From contig JAKAKJ010000072.1 in the NCBI GenBank assembly GCA_021824575.1, positions 1 to 64,000 of the forward strand: a stretch of 64,000 nucleotides of DNA. Reading direction: 5' to 3'. The position numbers and the translations under genes are program-made. Below, one piece after another: positions 1 to 9,428 of the stretch (positions within the stretch are counted from its first letter, which is position 1; each line of letters begins with the position of its first letter). The notes beneath the pieces were generated by a model. It did not search any database and was not told the DNA's origin. It worked only from the letters and a program-made list of their open reading frames with translations. Origin of the DNA: Chloroflexota bacterium. GTDB taxonomy: Bacteria > Chloroflexota > Anaerolineae > Anaerolineales > Villigracilaceae.

Positions 1-1
1 C

Positions 2-403
2 ATCAACAACGCAAACTACGGCATGACCGGCGGACAAATGGCTCCGACCACACTGCCTGGTATGAAGACAACTTCCTCGCCAAACGGACGCGATGTGGAA
101 ACGCAAGGTTATCCGATTCGAATGTCGGAGATGCTTTCAACGCTCGATGGCGCAGGCTACGTGGTTCGACGCTCATTGCATGATCCAAAGAATATCCGCA
201 TGGCAAAGAAGGCCATCCGTCTCGCGTTTGAAACACAAATGCGCGGACTTGGCTTCTCGCTGGTTGAGCTGCTTTCCACATGCCCAACCAACTGGGGCAT
301 GACGCCGGTCGAATCGCTCAAGTTCGTGGAAGACAAAATGGTTTCGTACTTCCCGCTGGGCGATTACAAAGTCAGTTCGGGCGTGGCACAGATAAAAGCT
401 TAG
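2..403 (+). CDS. 2-oxoacid:acceptor (ferredoxin) oxidoreductase, beta (TPP) subunit, C-terminal part; 5' truncated by window edge
   Basis: Frame open from base 2 ([23 protein letters not shown]...), typical TPP-binding beta subunit C-terminus; followed by gamma subunit. Confidence 0.85.
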   Translation: MNNANYGMTGGQMAPTTLPGMKTTSSPNGRDVETQGYPIRMSEMLSTLDGAGYVVRRSLHDPKNIRMAKKAIRLAFETQMRGLGFSLVELLSTCPTNWGMTPVESLKFVEDKMVSYFPLGDYKVSSGVAQIKA

Positions 404-502
404 TGTAGAGAGAAGATGAATAGAGAATAGTATAAGTAATCAGTATTCAGCCACTAGTTTCCAATCTCTATTCTCCACTCTCCATTCATGGAGTGAGCAA
501 AC

Positions 503-1051
503 ATGCAAAAAGAAATCATCATCGCTGGTTTTGGCGGACAGGGCGTGCTCTTCAGCGGGCAGGTTGTGGCATACGCAGCCATGGACGCGGGTAAAGAAGT
601 GACGTGGATTCCGTCTTACGGTCCGGAAATGCGAGGCGGGACGGCCAACTGTACCGTTGTCATCGCGGATGACGAGATCGGCTCGCCGCTGGTCAAGAAT
701 CCGCCGCTGGGGATCGCTCTCAACCTGCCGTCGTTCGATAAGTACGAGGATATGCTTCAAAAAGGCGGGACGCTGGTCGTGAATAAATCCATGGTGGACC
801 GCGGGCCAAAGCGCGACGACATTCGTGTGATCCTGGTCCCATGCAATGAGATTGCCGAGGAAATCGGCGACCGTAAACTGACCAACATGGTAGCAGTTGG
901 CGCGTTGTTGAGTGCCTTGCCTGAGATCACTTTGAAAGATGTTGAGAAAGCGCTTGCCGCGCATTTGCCCGAACGTCACAGAAACCTGCTTCCGAAGAAC
1001 TACGAGGCGCTCAAACGCGGATTCGAAGCCGCGCAAAAAGTGCCAGCGTAG
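503..1051 (+). CDS. 2-oxoacid:acceptor oxidoreductase gamma subunit
   Basis: [56 protein letters not shown], characteristic of KorC/VorC gamma subunits. Confidence 0.9.
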   Translation: MQKEIIIAGFGGQGVLFSGQVVAYAAMDAGKEVTWIPSYGPEMRGGTANCTVVIADDEIGSPLVKNPPLGIALNLPSFDKYEDMLQKGGTLVVNKSMVDRGPKRDDIRVILVPCNEIAEEIGDRKLTNMVAVGALLSALPEITLKDVEKALAAHLPERHRNLLPKNYEALKRGFEAAQKVPA

Positions 1052-1068
1052 TTCAATATTCGATAAGC

Positions 1069-1102
1069 AAAAGCCCGCCTCCAATCGAGGCGGGCTTTTA
1101 TG
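1069..1102 (+). terminator. Rho-independent terminator after the oxidoreductase operon
   Basis: aaaagcccgcctccaatcgaggcgggctttta: GC stem AGCCCGCCT/AGGCGGGCT with T run. Confidence 0.85.
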
Positions 1103-1170
1103 TTGCCTTGTCCGAAAACTTGATGTATAGTTGGCAAATCTTAACTGGCGAAATTCAATCGGAGGTGTTT

Positions 1171-1647
1171 ATGGCTGACGATAGATCAACGAAAACGGAC
1201 AAAGGCGCGGCGCATCATCCAGTGGATCGTGCCGCGCTCGCGGGGTCGGTCAAAGCCAGCCTGAACACCGCCAAACAAAAAACGGATGCGCTTCGCCGTC
1301 GAGATTCACAACTCTTTATGGCGAACGTTGTCTCACCCGCCGCGGCGACATTGCTGGCGGCGCTTGCCACTGTGGTCGGTGGGAATCAAATGTTCCCGCA
1401 AGCCGCGGCGCAAATGGAAGATGGCGGTTGGAAACTCGCCTGTGCCCTCGTTGCAATATTTGGATTCATCGCGACCATCAGCGGAATGTTCAAAAAGCAA
1501 TTCGATGACCGGCTCGCACAGGGTAATCAGTGTGTGGGAGAACTGCTCAAACTTGATCTGGCGATCACAACCGGAAGTAGCGATTGGGACGCTGCAGCCA
1601 AAGAATACGGCGAGATCGTTAAAACGTATCCAGAGTTTATAAGTTGA
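1171..1647 (+). CDS. Small two-TM protein, SLATT-like
   Basis: ATG at 1171 preceded by GGAGGTG; two hydrophobic segments (VVSPAAATLLAALATVVGG, LACALVAIFGFIATISGM) flanked by charged helices, SLATT-like layout; family call is by eye. Confidence 0.5.
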   Translation: MADDRSTKTDKGAAHHPVDRAALAGSVKASLNTAKQKTDALRRRDSQLFMANVVSPAAATLLAALATVVGGNQMFPQAAAQMEDGGWKLACALVAIFGFIATISGMFKKQFDDRLAQGNQCVGELLKLDLAITTGSSDWDAAAKEYGEIVKTYPEFIS

Positions 1648-1667
1648 CCCAGTCAGAATAACGTCGC

Positions 1668-1699
1668 TTGACTTTGCCCTTCCAAACATGGTATAGAAT
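1668..1699 (+). promoter_or_regulatory. Sigma70-like promoter (TTGACT ... TATAGA/TAGAAT)
   Basis: TTGACT at 1668-1673 and TATAGA at 1692-1697, upstream of the ORF at 1742. Confidence 0.5.
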
Positions 1700-1724
1700 C
1701 TTTCCCGTGCGCACGGGAAAGATT
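1697..1724. promoter_or_regulatory. 28-bp perfect palindrome AATCTTTCCCGTGCGCACGGGAAAGATT (operator or leader hairpin)
   Basis: Exact inverted repeat with 14-nt arms overlapping the predicted transcription start. Confidence 0.6.
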
Positions 1725-1741
1725 TCCTTTTAGGAGTTCTG

Positions 1742-2773
1742 ATGCAACTCAAATTCCCCGAGAAAAACAAGAAACCAAATATTTGTTACGCGGTGACCGA
1801 TGATGGCGTCGAATTGCCGGTCATTGATGTCACGCATCCGGCCTTTCAAATCTCGCTCGATGAAAGCGGGCTGGATGCCCTGCTTCAGCAATTCCTTCAA
1901 GATGTCAAAGCCCCGGAGAAAATCCCGGCATTTCTGCGAAACCTGATGTTCAGTTTCATGCGCAGACGTTCCATCATCATGCGTGGACTCATGGGCGCAT
2001 CCGGCACATTCATGAGCGGCATGAATACGTACATGATGAAACTCGGTGCGGATAATCTGAATAAAGATTTTTTCAGTGACATTGACCGCAGGCTCGCTGG
2101 CTCGTCCGCTGGAACATACATGCGCTTGCGACTTCAAGATATTGCCCATCTTCTCGCGGACGCGCTCATTACGCCTTTGGACGCGCGAAGAAAAGCGACG
2201 CTTCATCTTTTGAACATCGGAGGCGGCTCGGCGATGGACAGCTTGAACGCGCTGATTCTGATTCGCAAAGCGCAGCCCAATCTTTTGGCTGGACGACAAA
2301 TCTTTATTCATAGCCTTGATCTCGATACCGCTGGTGCGGATTTTGGCGCCCGTGCGCTTGCTTCGTTGCTTGCTGAAAATTCCCCGCTGCACGGATTGCA
2401 AATCAACTTTCAGCATGTTCCTTACAATTGGTCAGATCAGACTCAATTACGCGATCTGGTGAAATCATTCGACGACACATGTGTGATCGCTGCTTCATCC
2501 GAGGGTGCATTGTTTGAATATGGTTCCGATGAAGATATTACCGGCAATCTTCAAACATTGAATGAGACCGCGCCCGCTGATGCAATTATCGCCGGTTCAG
2601 TGACTCGCGCAGACGATCTGGGTCGTATGGCGAATGGTGGCAACATGAGCCGCGCTGCGATTCAATTCCGCGGCTTGGAAGCATTTACCGCGCTTGCTTC
2701 TCACGCAGGCTGGAATGTTGCAAAGAAAATAGACCGGCCTTTGAGCAATGACGTTCTTTTGAAGAAAGTCTAG
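1742..2773 (+). CDS. Putative class I SAM-methyltransferase-like protein
   Basis: 343-aa ORF; central LLNIGGGSAMDSLNALILI resembles a Rossmann GxGxG loop; family uncertain. Confidence 0.5.
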   Translation: MQLKFPEKNKKPNICYAVTDDGVELPVIDVTHPAFQISLDESGLDALLQQFLQDVKAPEKIPAFLRNLMFSFMRRRSIIMRGLMGASGTFMSGMNTYMMKLGADNLNKDFFSDIDRRLAGSSAGTYMRLRLQDIAHLLADALITPLDARRKATLHLLNIGGGSAMDSLNALILIRKAQPNLLAGRQIFIHSLDLDTAGADFGARALASLLAENSPLHGLQINFQHVPYNWSDQTQLRDLVKSFDDTCVIAASSEGALFEYGSDEDITGNLQTLNETAPADAIIAGSVTRADDLGRMANGGNMSRAAIQFRGLEAFTALASHAGWNVAKKIDRPLSNDVLLKKV

Positions 2774-2782
2774 GCAACAAAG

Positions 2783-2816
2783 AAGCCCGCCTCTTATCGA
2801 GACGGGCTTTTGATTT
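2783..2816 (+). terminator. Rho-independent terminator
   Basis: aagcccgcctcttatcgagacgggcttttgatttt stem-loop plus T tract after stop at 2773. Confidence 0.8.
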
Positions 2817-2856
2817 TACTGGGTGTATAATTTTTTCCATCAGGATCGAGGAAATT

Positions 2857-3828
2857 ATGCCAGCTACAAAATATACATTTCTGGATTTTGCGGAAGAAAT
2901 TCTCGGCGAAGCAAAGAAGCCATTGACTTATCAGGAAATCTGGACGGCTGGGCAGGATAAAGGCTTAGCTGAAAAGCTGGCATCGCTCGGAAAAACGCCA
3001 TGGCAAACTCTCGGTGCTCGATTATTTGTTGATATACGAGATAATCCGAGTACGCGCTTGATAAAAGTAGGCAAGAATCCATCACGGTTTTTCCTTGCTG
3101 CAAGAAAGTCAGAGTTGACCGAAGAGGATTTACGGGATACCGCGACTTCAAAAGTTGTCCCAGCGAAAAGGGAAATTGGGTTTGATTTTCACGAAAGGCA
3201 GCTTCATCCCCTTTTGGCCTATTTCGCATTTACAAATACGGCGTTTAATCGCGGCAAGCAAATCTATACCAAAACAATTTTCCATGAGAAATCCAAACAC
3301 AATTCATTAAGCGAGTGGGTTCACCCCGACATGGTTGGTTTTTATTCACCAATTGATGATTGGAACGGAAAATTGCTTGAATTTAATAAAGCAACGGACA
3401 AGACCGCAATTCGTCTTTTTTCTTTTGAACTTAAGAAACAAATTGATCGAAGCAACTATCGCGAATATTTCTTTCAAGCCGTATCTAATTCGTCATGGGC
3501 ACATGAGGGTTATCTTGTAGCAAGTTATGTTCAACAGCAAGATGATTTGCTTTCCGAATTAGAAAGACTTTCTACTTCGTTTGGGATTGGAATCATCTTC
3601 TTGGATTTGGATGACATTGATTCCTCAACCGTCCTTTTCCCAGCAAAATCAAAAGATTATCTTGACTGGGAAACCATGAACAAATTATGCGAACAAAATC
3701 CCGATTTCGAAACGTTCATTGATGATGTTCAAAGAGATTACGCGGGCAAGAAGATTCATCCTAGCGAGTACGAGCCAATCACAAATGATCCTGAAGAATA
3801 TATCAAAAAGATCAGAGCTGGAAAATAA
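2857..3828 (+). CDS. HARE-HTH domain protein, HrgA/COG2958-like (possible restriction-type endonuclease)
   Basis: N-terminal MPATKYTFLDFAEEILGEAKKPLTYQEIWTAGQDKGL...GKTPWQTLGARLFVDIRDNPSTRLIKVGKNPSRFFL (HARE-HTH pattern); C-terminal region resembles HrgA-type proteins. Confidence 0.65.
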   Translation: MPATKYTFLDFAEEILGEAKKPLTYQEIWTAGQDKGLAEKLASLGKTPWQTLGARLFVDIRDNPSTRLIKVGKNPSRFFLAARKSELTEEDLRDTATSKVVPAKREIGFDFHERQLHPLLAYFAFTNTAFNRGKQIYTKTIFHEKSKHNSLSEWVHPDMVGFYSPIDDWNGKLLEFNKATDKTAIRLFSFELKKQIDRSNYREYFFQAVSNSSWAHEGYLVASYVQQQDDLLSELERLSTSFGIGIIFLDLDDIDSSTVLFPAKSKDYLDWETMNKLCEQNPDFETFIDDVQRDYAGKKIHPSEYEPITNDPEEYIKKIRAGK

Positions 3829-3878
3829 GAGAGCTTGACTCAATTAGATATATCTTCCATTGGAAGATTTGCGACAAC

Positions 3879-4721
3879 ATGAAATTTGAAACCATCAATA
3901 ATTTTCAAGCCCCCAAAATCGGATTTGGCACCGCACAACTTGGCGGGCGTTTTTTCGCGAATCGCTCACGGGATGCGTTCTATCTTTCGGCCTTGCGTTC
4001 CGCGCTCGAATTGGGTTACACCCATTTCGATACGGCTGATTTTTATTCCTTCGGCCATGCCGAGGAATTGATCGGACGCGCAGTTTGCGAGACAAACACA
4101 AAACGCGAGAACCTTTTCATTACAACCAAAGTCTGGCCGACGCGCCTCACGTATAACAAAGTTCTGCGCGCCTGCGAAAACAGTCTGCGGCGACTTCAAA
4201 CGGATTATATTGATCTCTATCTCGTCCATTGGCCGAATCCGTTCGTGCCGCTCAAAGAGACATTCCGTGCGCTCAACGAACTGGTCAAAGATGGAAAGGT
4301 CAAACATCTGGGCGTCAGCAACTTCAATGTGAAATTGCTCAAAGAAGCACAGTCGCTTTCCGAAACGCCGATCATCGCCGATCAAGTTCCGTACAGTCTC
4401 AGCGAACGCAGGTATGCAAAAAACGGTCTGCTGGAATATTGTCAGCAAAATAATATTCTCGTCACGGCGTATACGCCTGTCAGTCACGGATGGATCGCCG
4501 CAAATCAAACTTTGCAATCCATTGCGGACGCGCATTATGGTTCTGTAGTGCCGAACCACCACGCGACGCTTCATCAGATCGCGCTGGCGTGGCTGGTCAA
4601 CCAGCCGCGCGTGATTGCCATTCCGATGTCGTTCAATCCGCAGCATCAAAAGGAAAATCTCGAAGCGGCGGACATTCAATTGACTCCTTCTGAGATGGAA
4701 CAACTCAGCGCACTGCGATAA
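3879..4721 (+). CDS. Aldo/keto reductase
   Basis: GFGTAQLGG, YTHFDTADFYSFGHAEELIGRAV, YIDLYLVHWPNP, KVKHLGVSNF motifs. Confidence 0.9.
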   Translation: MKFETINNFQAPKIGFGTAQLGGRFFANRSRDAFYLSALRSALELGYTHFDTADFYSFGHAEELIGRAVCETNTKRENLFITTKVWPTRLTYNKVLRACENSLRRLQTDYIDLYLVHWPNPFVPLKETFRALNELVKDGKVKHLGVSNFNVKLLKEAQSLSETPIIADQVPYSLSERRYAKNGLLEYCQQNNILVTAYTPVSHGWIAANQTLQSIADAHYGSVVPNHHATLHQIALAWLVNQPRVIAIPMSFNPQHQKENLEAADIQLTPSEMEQLSALR

Positions 4722-4763
4722 AATTCCCCATCCCTTATCCCCTCTTCCCTTTCACTTATTGAT

Positions 4764-5573
4764 ATGAGATACGAAACTGTTCACGACGTCACTCTTCCCA
4801 AAATTGGATTCGGCACGTGGAGCATCGGCGGCGGGACGTATGCAGATCGTTCGCGCGACGCCAAGTCGCTCGCCGCGCTGCGTTCCGCCCTCGACCTCGG
4901 CTACACTCACTTCGACACGGCCGAGATGTACGCTGACGGCCACGCCGAAGAATTGATCGGCCGCGCCGTTCGCGAGTCCGGAGTGAAGCGAGAAGCGCTG
5001 TTCGTCACATCCAAAGTCAAGCCGTCCAATCTGCATTACAGCGATGTGTTGAAATCCTGCGAAACCAGTCTGCGCAGACTCAGCATGGAATACATTGATC
5101 TTTATCTCATCCATTGGCCGATGGTCGGCATGAATTTATCGGACACGTTTCGCGCCCTCAATAAACTCGTCCACGATGGAAAGGTGAAGCATCTCGGCGT
5201 AAGTAACTTCAAACTCAAGCTTCTCAAGGAAGCGCAGGAATTGTCAGAGACGCCGATCATCACGAATCAGGTTCCATACAGTTTGTCCGATCGTTCGTAT
5301 GTGAAGAATGGTGTGCTCGAATATTGCCAGAAAAATAATATTCTTCTGACAGCTTATTCTCCCGTTGACGTGGGGCGCTTGAATGTTGGCAAAGCTTTGC
5401 AATCCATCGCAGAGGCACACAACGCGTCGCCGTTCCAGATCGCGTTGGCATGGCTCATCAATCAACCGTATGTGATCACGATCCCAATGTCGTTCGATCC
5501 GAAACATCAAAAAGAAAATCTCGACGCGGCGGATACTGTCTTGACCGATGAAGAGATGAAACAGCTAAATTAA
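4764..5573 (+). CDS. Aldo/keto reductase (tandem paralogue)
   Basis: GFGTWSIGG, FDTAEMYADGHAEELIG, YIDLYLIHWPM; strongly similar to the preceding ORF. Confidence 0.9.
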   Translation: MRYETVHDVTLPKIGFGTWSIGGGTYADRSRDAKSLAALRSALDLGYTHFDTAEMYADGHAEELIGRAVRESGVKREALFVTSKVKPSNLHYSDVLKSCETSLRRLSMEYIDLYLIHWPMVGMNLSDTFRALNKLVHDGKVKHLGVSNFKLKLLKEAQELSETPIITNQVPYSLSDRSYVKNGVLEYCQKNNILLTAYSPVDVGRLNVGKALQSIAEAHNASPFQIALAWLINQPYVITIPMSFDPKHQKENLDAADTVLTDEEMKQLN

Positions 5574-5574
5574 G

Positions 5575-5642
5575 TCACCACGAAGACACCAAGGCTCAAA
5601 GACACAAAGAAATTTTGGTGACTTCGTGACTTTGCGGTTAAC
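5575..5642. repeat. Imperfect palindromic intergenic repeat (CACCACGAAGACACCAAGG... type)
   Basis: gtcaccacgaagacaccaaggctcaaagacacaaagaaattttggtgacttcgtgactttgcggttaac; arms roughly inverted; an ACCGCAAAG...CCAAG...GCAAAG sequence recurs near 13329. Confidence 0.5.
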
Positions 5643-5710
5643 CTACAGATTTAGTTACTCCACACATTCTCTCGACAAATGAGAAGCGGAGTGAGAGTTA
5701 TAATCTCCTC

Positions 5711-6022
5711 ATGCCATCCAAGACTCTGCCCATTCCAAAGATCCATCCCGATGAGCAGGAACAAACCGAAGAGGGTCCGCTTTACCGCGTCATCATCCAC
5801 AACGACGAAGTAACGCCGATGGATTTCGTCATCCATATTTTGATCGCGGTCTTTTTGCTTCCCACCGCCAACGCAGCCAACGTGATGCTCACCGCGCATA
5901 TCAACGGCAATGCGTACGTTCAAACATTACCCAAGCCCGAAGCGCAAAGACGAATCAACAAAGCGCACTTCGCGGCGCGGCTCGCAAGCTATCCATTAGA
6001 GTTCTCGATGGAACCTGAATAG
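5711..6022 (+). CDS. clpS: ATP-dependent Clp protease adaptor ClpS
   Basis: PLYRVIIHNDEVTPMDFVIHIL...; NDxxTPMxFV signature. Confidence 0.85.
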   Translation: MPSKTLPIPKIHPDEQEQTEEGPLYRVIIHNDEVTPMDFVIHILIAVFLLPTANAANVMLTAHINGNAYVQTLPKPEAQRRINKAHFAARLASYPLEFSMEPE

Positions 6023-6907
6023 ATGCCCGCCGCCATTGACGCGCTGACGCAAATCAATCTCGACGATCTCGTCAATGCATTCGGCGTTCAAAACCAGCCG
6101 ACGTTAGACCGCGCGGTTCGATTCGTTTTCCGCGGCGCGGCGCGCAAATTTGCGCAACAGATGATTGACTTCGACGCAGCCATTGCAAAATGCGGGCTAG
6201 CCGAAGCATCGCGTCAAACGGAGCGACTCTACGTCCGCGATGTGCGCGTCTTCGGCGCGGACCATATTCCGGATTCCGCTTTTTTAGCCTTATCCAATCA
6301 TCCGGGCATGACCGACACGCTGGCGCTGTTCTGCGCGCTCAACCGGAATAATTTAAAGATCATCGCGTTGAACCGTCCATTTTTATTATCGCTCCCAAAT
6401 CTCAGCCGACAACTTTTTTACGTGACGGACGACCCCAACGAACGCGTGGCGATGGTTCGACATGTCAGCACACATCTGCGAAACGGCGGCTCAATTTTGA
6501 CCTTTCCCGCGGGGCACACCGAACCCGATCCCGATATTTATGATGGCGCGCTTGAGTCCCTGAAAACATGGACGGACAGTGCCAGCGTCTTTGCCCGCCT
6601 TGCGCCGGAGACAGTCATCCTTCCAATCGTTGTGCGTAATGTCATTTGGGACAAGGCTGCACATCATCCGCTCATTCGAATCAAGCATACGCGCGACGAA
6701 CGCGAACTATTGGCGGTTGCTTTGGAATTGTTGAGCATGATCATGTTCGATATAAAACCGGTGACTGTTAAAATTCAAATCGGTAAGCCAATCAGTGTCA
6801 AAGAATTTGGTACGAATGAAACACACACCATTCATCAAGCTGTGCTGGCAGAGATGGGACGATTGATCGAAAACCCACCAGTGGGAGAGGGAATCTCTGC
6901 ACTATGA
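6023..6907 (+). CDS. 1-acyl-sn-glycerol-3-phosphate acyltransferase family (PlsC-like)
   Basis: ALSNHPGMTDTLALF (NHxxxxD motif), ILTFPAGHTEPDP (FPxG motif). Confidence 0.75.
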   Translation: MPAAIDALTQINLDDLVNAFGVQNQPTLDRAVRFVFRGAARKFAQQMIDFDAAIAKCGLAEASRQTERLYVRDVRVFGADHIPDSAFLALSNHPGMTDTLALFCALNRNNLKIIALNRPFLLSLPNLSRQLFYVTDDPNERVAMVRHVSTHLRNGGSILTFPAGHTEPDPDIYDGALESLKTWTDSASVFARLAPETVILPIVVRNVIWDKAAHHPLIRIKHTRDERELLAVALELLSMIMFDIKPVTVKIQIGKPISVKEFGTNETHTIHQAVLAEMGRLIENPPVGEGISAL

Positions 6908-7937
6908 GCGAACCTCGCGGACAAAAATCCCTGACCCCCTCTTCCCCTCTTTCTCCATCAAAAGGGTTAAAGGTTAAGGCTTTACGCCTTATTGGAATCT
7001 TTTTACTTATTGCTCTCCTTTATCTCGCCTTGCGCGACGCGCCGCTTATTGAAATTTGGGCGGTCATCCAGCGAGTCCAACTTTGGCAAATCATCCTCAT
7101 CCTCAGCATGGACTTCCTGATTTATATGTGCACCAGCGCGCGCTGGTGGTTCATCGTCAACGCGGATAACAAACATGTAAAATATTTTCCATTGATTCCC
7201 GTGCGCATCTCTGTATTCGGAGTCAGCTACTTCACCCTCGGTCCACAAGTTGGCGGCGAGCCATTGCAAGTCCTTTACCTGCAGCACGCTCATGGATTAA
7301 CGTACACGCGCGCCGCGTCAACTGTCGTCATGGACAAACTGATCGAGTTCCTCGCCAACTTCGTCCTGCTGGCATTCGGTTTAACGGCAATCGTCCATGC
7401 TGGGATTCTGTCGAATACCGGCAGTCCGCCTCTCGCGAGTATGCTCGGGCTGGCAGTGCTGGTAGCTGGCCCTTGATTCACATCATCCTGCTTTATCACA
7501 AAATCTATCCAGTGTCCGTATTTTTGCGCGTACTGCCAGCCACTTCGCAAGATTCAAAAATCATCCGTTTCATCCGCGCCTCCGAACATTTAGCAGGACG
7601 ATTTTGTCAGCGGCATCCGCGTTCGTTGCTGGCCGCGATTTTTGTCTCATTGCTTGCTGCAGTTGGAATGGTGGGCGAATACGCGGTAATCACAGCCTCG
7701 ATGCAAGTCGGCCTGCATTTTTGGCAGACCGCCGCGGCATGGACAGCGGGCTGGCTTTCGTTCCTTGTGCCATTGCCCGGCGGACTCGGCGCACTGGAAG
7801 CCAGCCAGGTTTTCGCGCTCGGAGTTTTTGGTTATGCCGCGCCGATTGCAATCAGCATTGTGCTTCTGATGCGCGGGCGCGATCTGCTCATCGGCGGCCT
7901 GGGATTGATTCTGGCAGGTCACAGGATTGGCAGGTAA
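6904..7937 (+). pseudogene. Lysylphosphatidylglycerol synthase/UPF0104-type integral membrane protein, interrupted by an apparent -1 nt frameshift
   Basis: ORFs 6904-7476 and 7473-7937 join as ...LAVLVAGP/LIHIILLYHKIYPVSVFLRVLP... if one C is added in the ccc at about 7470. Confidence 0.65.
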
Positions 7938-7989
7938 AATAAGCAATCCGTTTCTCGTTCTTTAGCCGTATTGTTGACAAGGAGACTTT

Positions 7990-8379
7990 ATGAAAAATCT
8001 TACCGGGAAACAAATTGTGATCATCATCGGCGTACTCGCGACCGCGCTATTGCACTTGGGAGCAGCGTTTGACAAAGTGTTATTTCCGTTGGCTTCTGAG
8101 CGCCCCGATATAACATTTACTCTGAACGCCATTGGCTATTTGGGTTTATTGGGCGCATATTTCCTGCCCATCCCCTTTTTTCAACAAAGGCATAAATTAG
8201 TTTGGTGGGCGCTCTTCGTTTACATCATCATCACGATCATCGCGTGGCTCTTCATCTGGGTTGGTCTCAACGTAATCGCGCAGGGCGTGCCGTTCTTCAG
8301 TCAAGACTCGCTTTACGGCGTCCCAGCCAAAATCATCGAAGTCATCCTGCTCATTTTGTTGTGGCAGGAAAAGCCATAA
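7990..8379 (+). CDS. Small integral membrane protein, unknown function
   Basis: 129-aa ORF with about 4 hydrophobic segments; RBS-like AAGGAGAC upstream. Confidence 0.6.
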   Translation: MKNLTGKQIVIIIGVLATALLHLGAAFDKVLFPLASERPDITFTLNAIGYLGLLGAYFLPIPFFQQRHKLVWWALFVYIIITIIAWLFIWVGLNVIAQGVPFFSQDSLYGVPAKIIEVILLILLWQEKP

Positions 8380-8411
8380 AATCAAGCGAAGATCGGGGAT
8401 AAAATAAAATT

Positions 8412-9428
8412 GTGAATCGAAGGACAATTTACTTTACCGCCCCGGGCCAGGTGGAACTCCGCGAGGAGTCTCTGCCGTCTCTCGGCGCGGACGAAGTCCT
8501 GATCGAGACGATTTGCTCCGCGATCAGCGCGGGGACCGAGATGCTGATCTATCAGGGCCGCTTCCCGCGCGACGTTGAAACGGATTCCGCTATCTCAACC
8601 TTGCGCGGCGGCTTCAAGTATCCGCTGGCATATGGTTATGCCGCTGTCGGCAAAGTGGTGGATGTCGGAAAAACCATTGATAATAGTTGGAAAGATAAAC
8701 TGATTTTTTCTTTTCAACCACATACATCACATTTCATCACAACTCCCGATTGCCTTTTTCCAATTCCAGATTCTCTTTCATGTGAATCGGCATGTTTTCT
8801 TCCCAACATGGAAACGGCTGTCAATTTGCTTCAAGATGCCGCGCCGATGCTTGGCGAACGCGTCATGGTTTTCGGTCAGGGCATGATCGGGCTTTTGACA
8901 ACTGCCCTGCTTCGCGAGTTCCCGCTCGAAGTGCTCGTCACCGCGGATTGTTATGAACTTCGTCGCAAAGCTTCACTGGCGCTTGGTGTGTCCAATTCAA
9001 TTGATCCCGCGTCAAGAGACTTTCGCAATCAAGCCAGCGCGTATTTGAAAACCGGCGCAGACCTGATCTTTGAGCTTTCCGGCTCTCCGTCCGCGTTGGA
9101 CGATGCTATTGCCATCACAACGTTCAGCGGACGAATCGTCATCGGCTCATGGTACGGCGAAAAACGCACAGTACTTAATTTGGGCGGCGCATTCCATCGT
9201 TCGCGAATCAGATTGATCTCATCGCAAGTCAGCACCATCGCGCCGGAATTGTCTGGCCGTTGGGACAAAGCTCGCAGATTCGATGTTGCCTGGAACGCAC
9301 TCAAACGAATCAAACCGGAGAAATGGATTACGCATCGCTTTACGCCCGAAATGGCCAGCGAGGCATACAACCTGTTAAATACAAATCCGCAAGAGACAAT
9401 GCAGGTTTTGCTAAATTTTAACCCATGA
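8412..9428 (+). CDS. Zinc-binding/MDR-family alcohol dehydrogenase-like protein
   Basis: GTG start; MDR architecture (SAISAGTEMLIYQGRFP, GYAAVGKVVDVG, ERVMVFGQGMIGLLTTALL Rossmann). Confidence 0.8.
   Translation: MNRRTIYFTAPGQVELREESLPSLGADEVLIETICSAISAGTEMLIYQGRFPRDVETDSAISTLRGGFKYPLAYGYAAVGKVVDVGKTIDNSWKDKLIFSFQPHTSHFITTPDCLFPIPDSLSCESACFLPNMETAVNLLQDAAPMLGERVMVFGQGMIGLLTTALLREFPLEVLVTADCYELRRKASLALGVSNSIDPASRDFRNQASAYLKTGADLIFELSGSPSALDDAIAITTFSGRIVIGSWYGEKRTVLNLGGAFHRSRIRLISSQVSTIAPELSGRWDKARRFDVAWNALKRIKPEKWITHRFTPEMASEAYNLLNTNPQETMQVLLNFNP

Noticed and set aside
3851-3869. Short hairpin ATCTTCCA-t-TGGAAGAT upstream of the first aldo/keto reductase
   Set aside because: Only 8-bp arms in an AT-rich leader; too weak to support a specific function.
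3879-5573. Tandem aldo/keto reductases as a novel system
   Set aside because: Simple tandem gene duplication of a common enzyme family.
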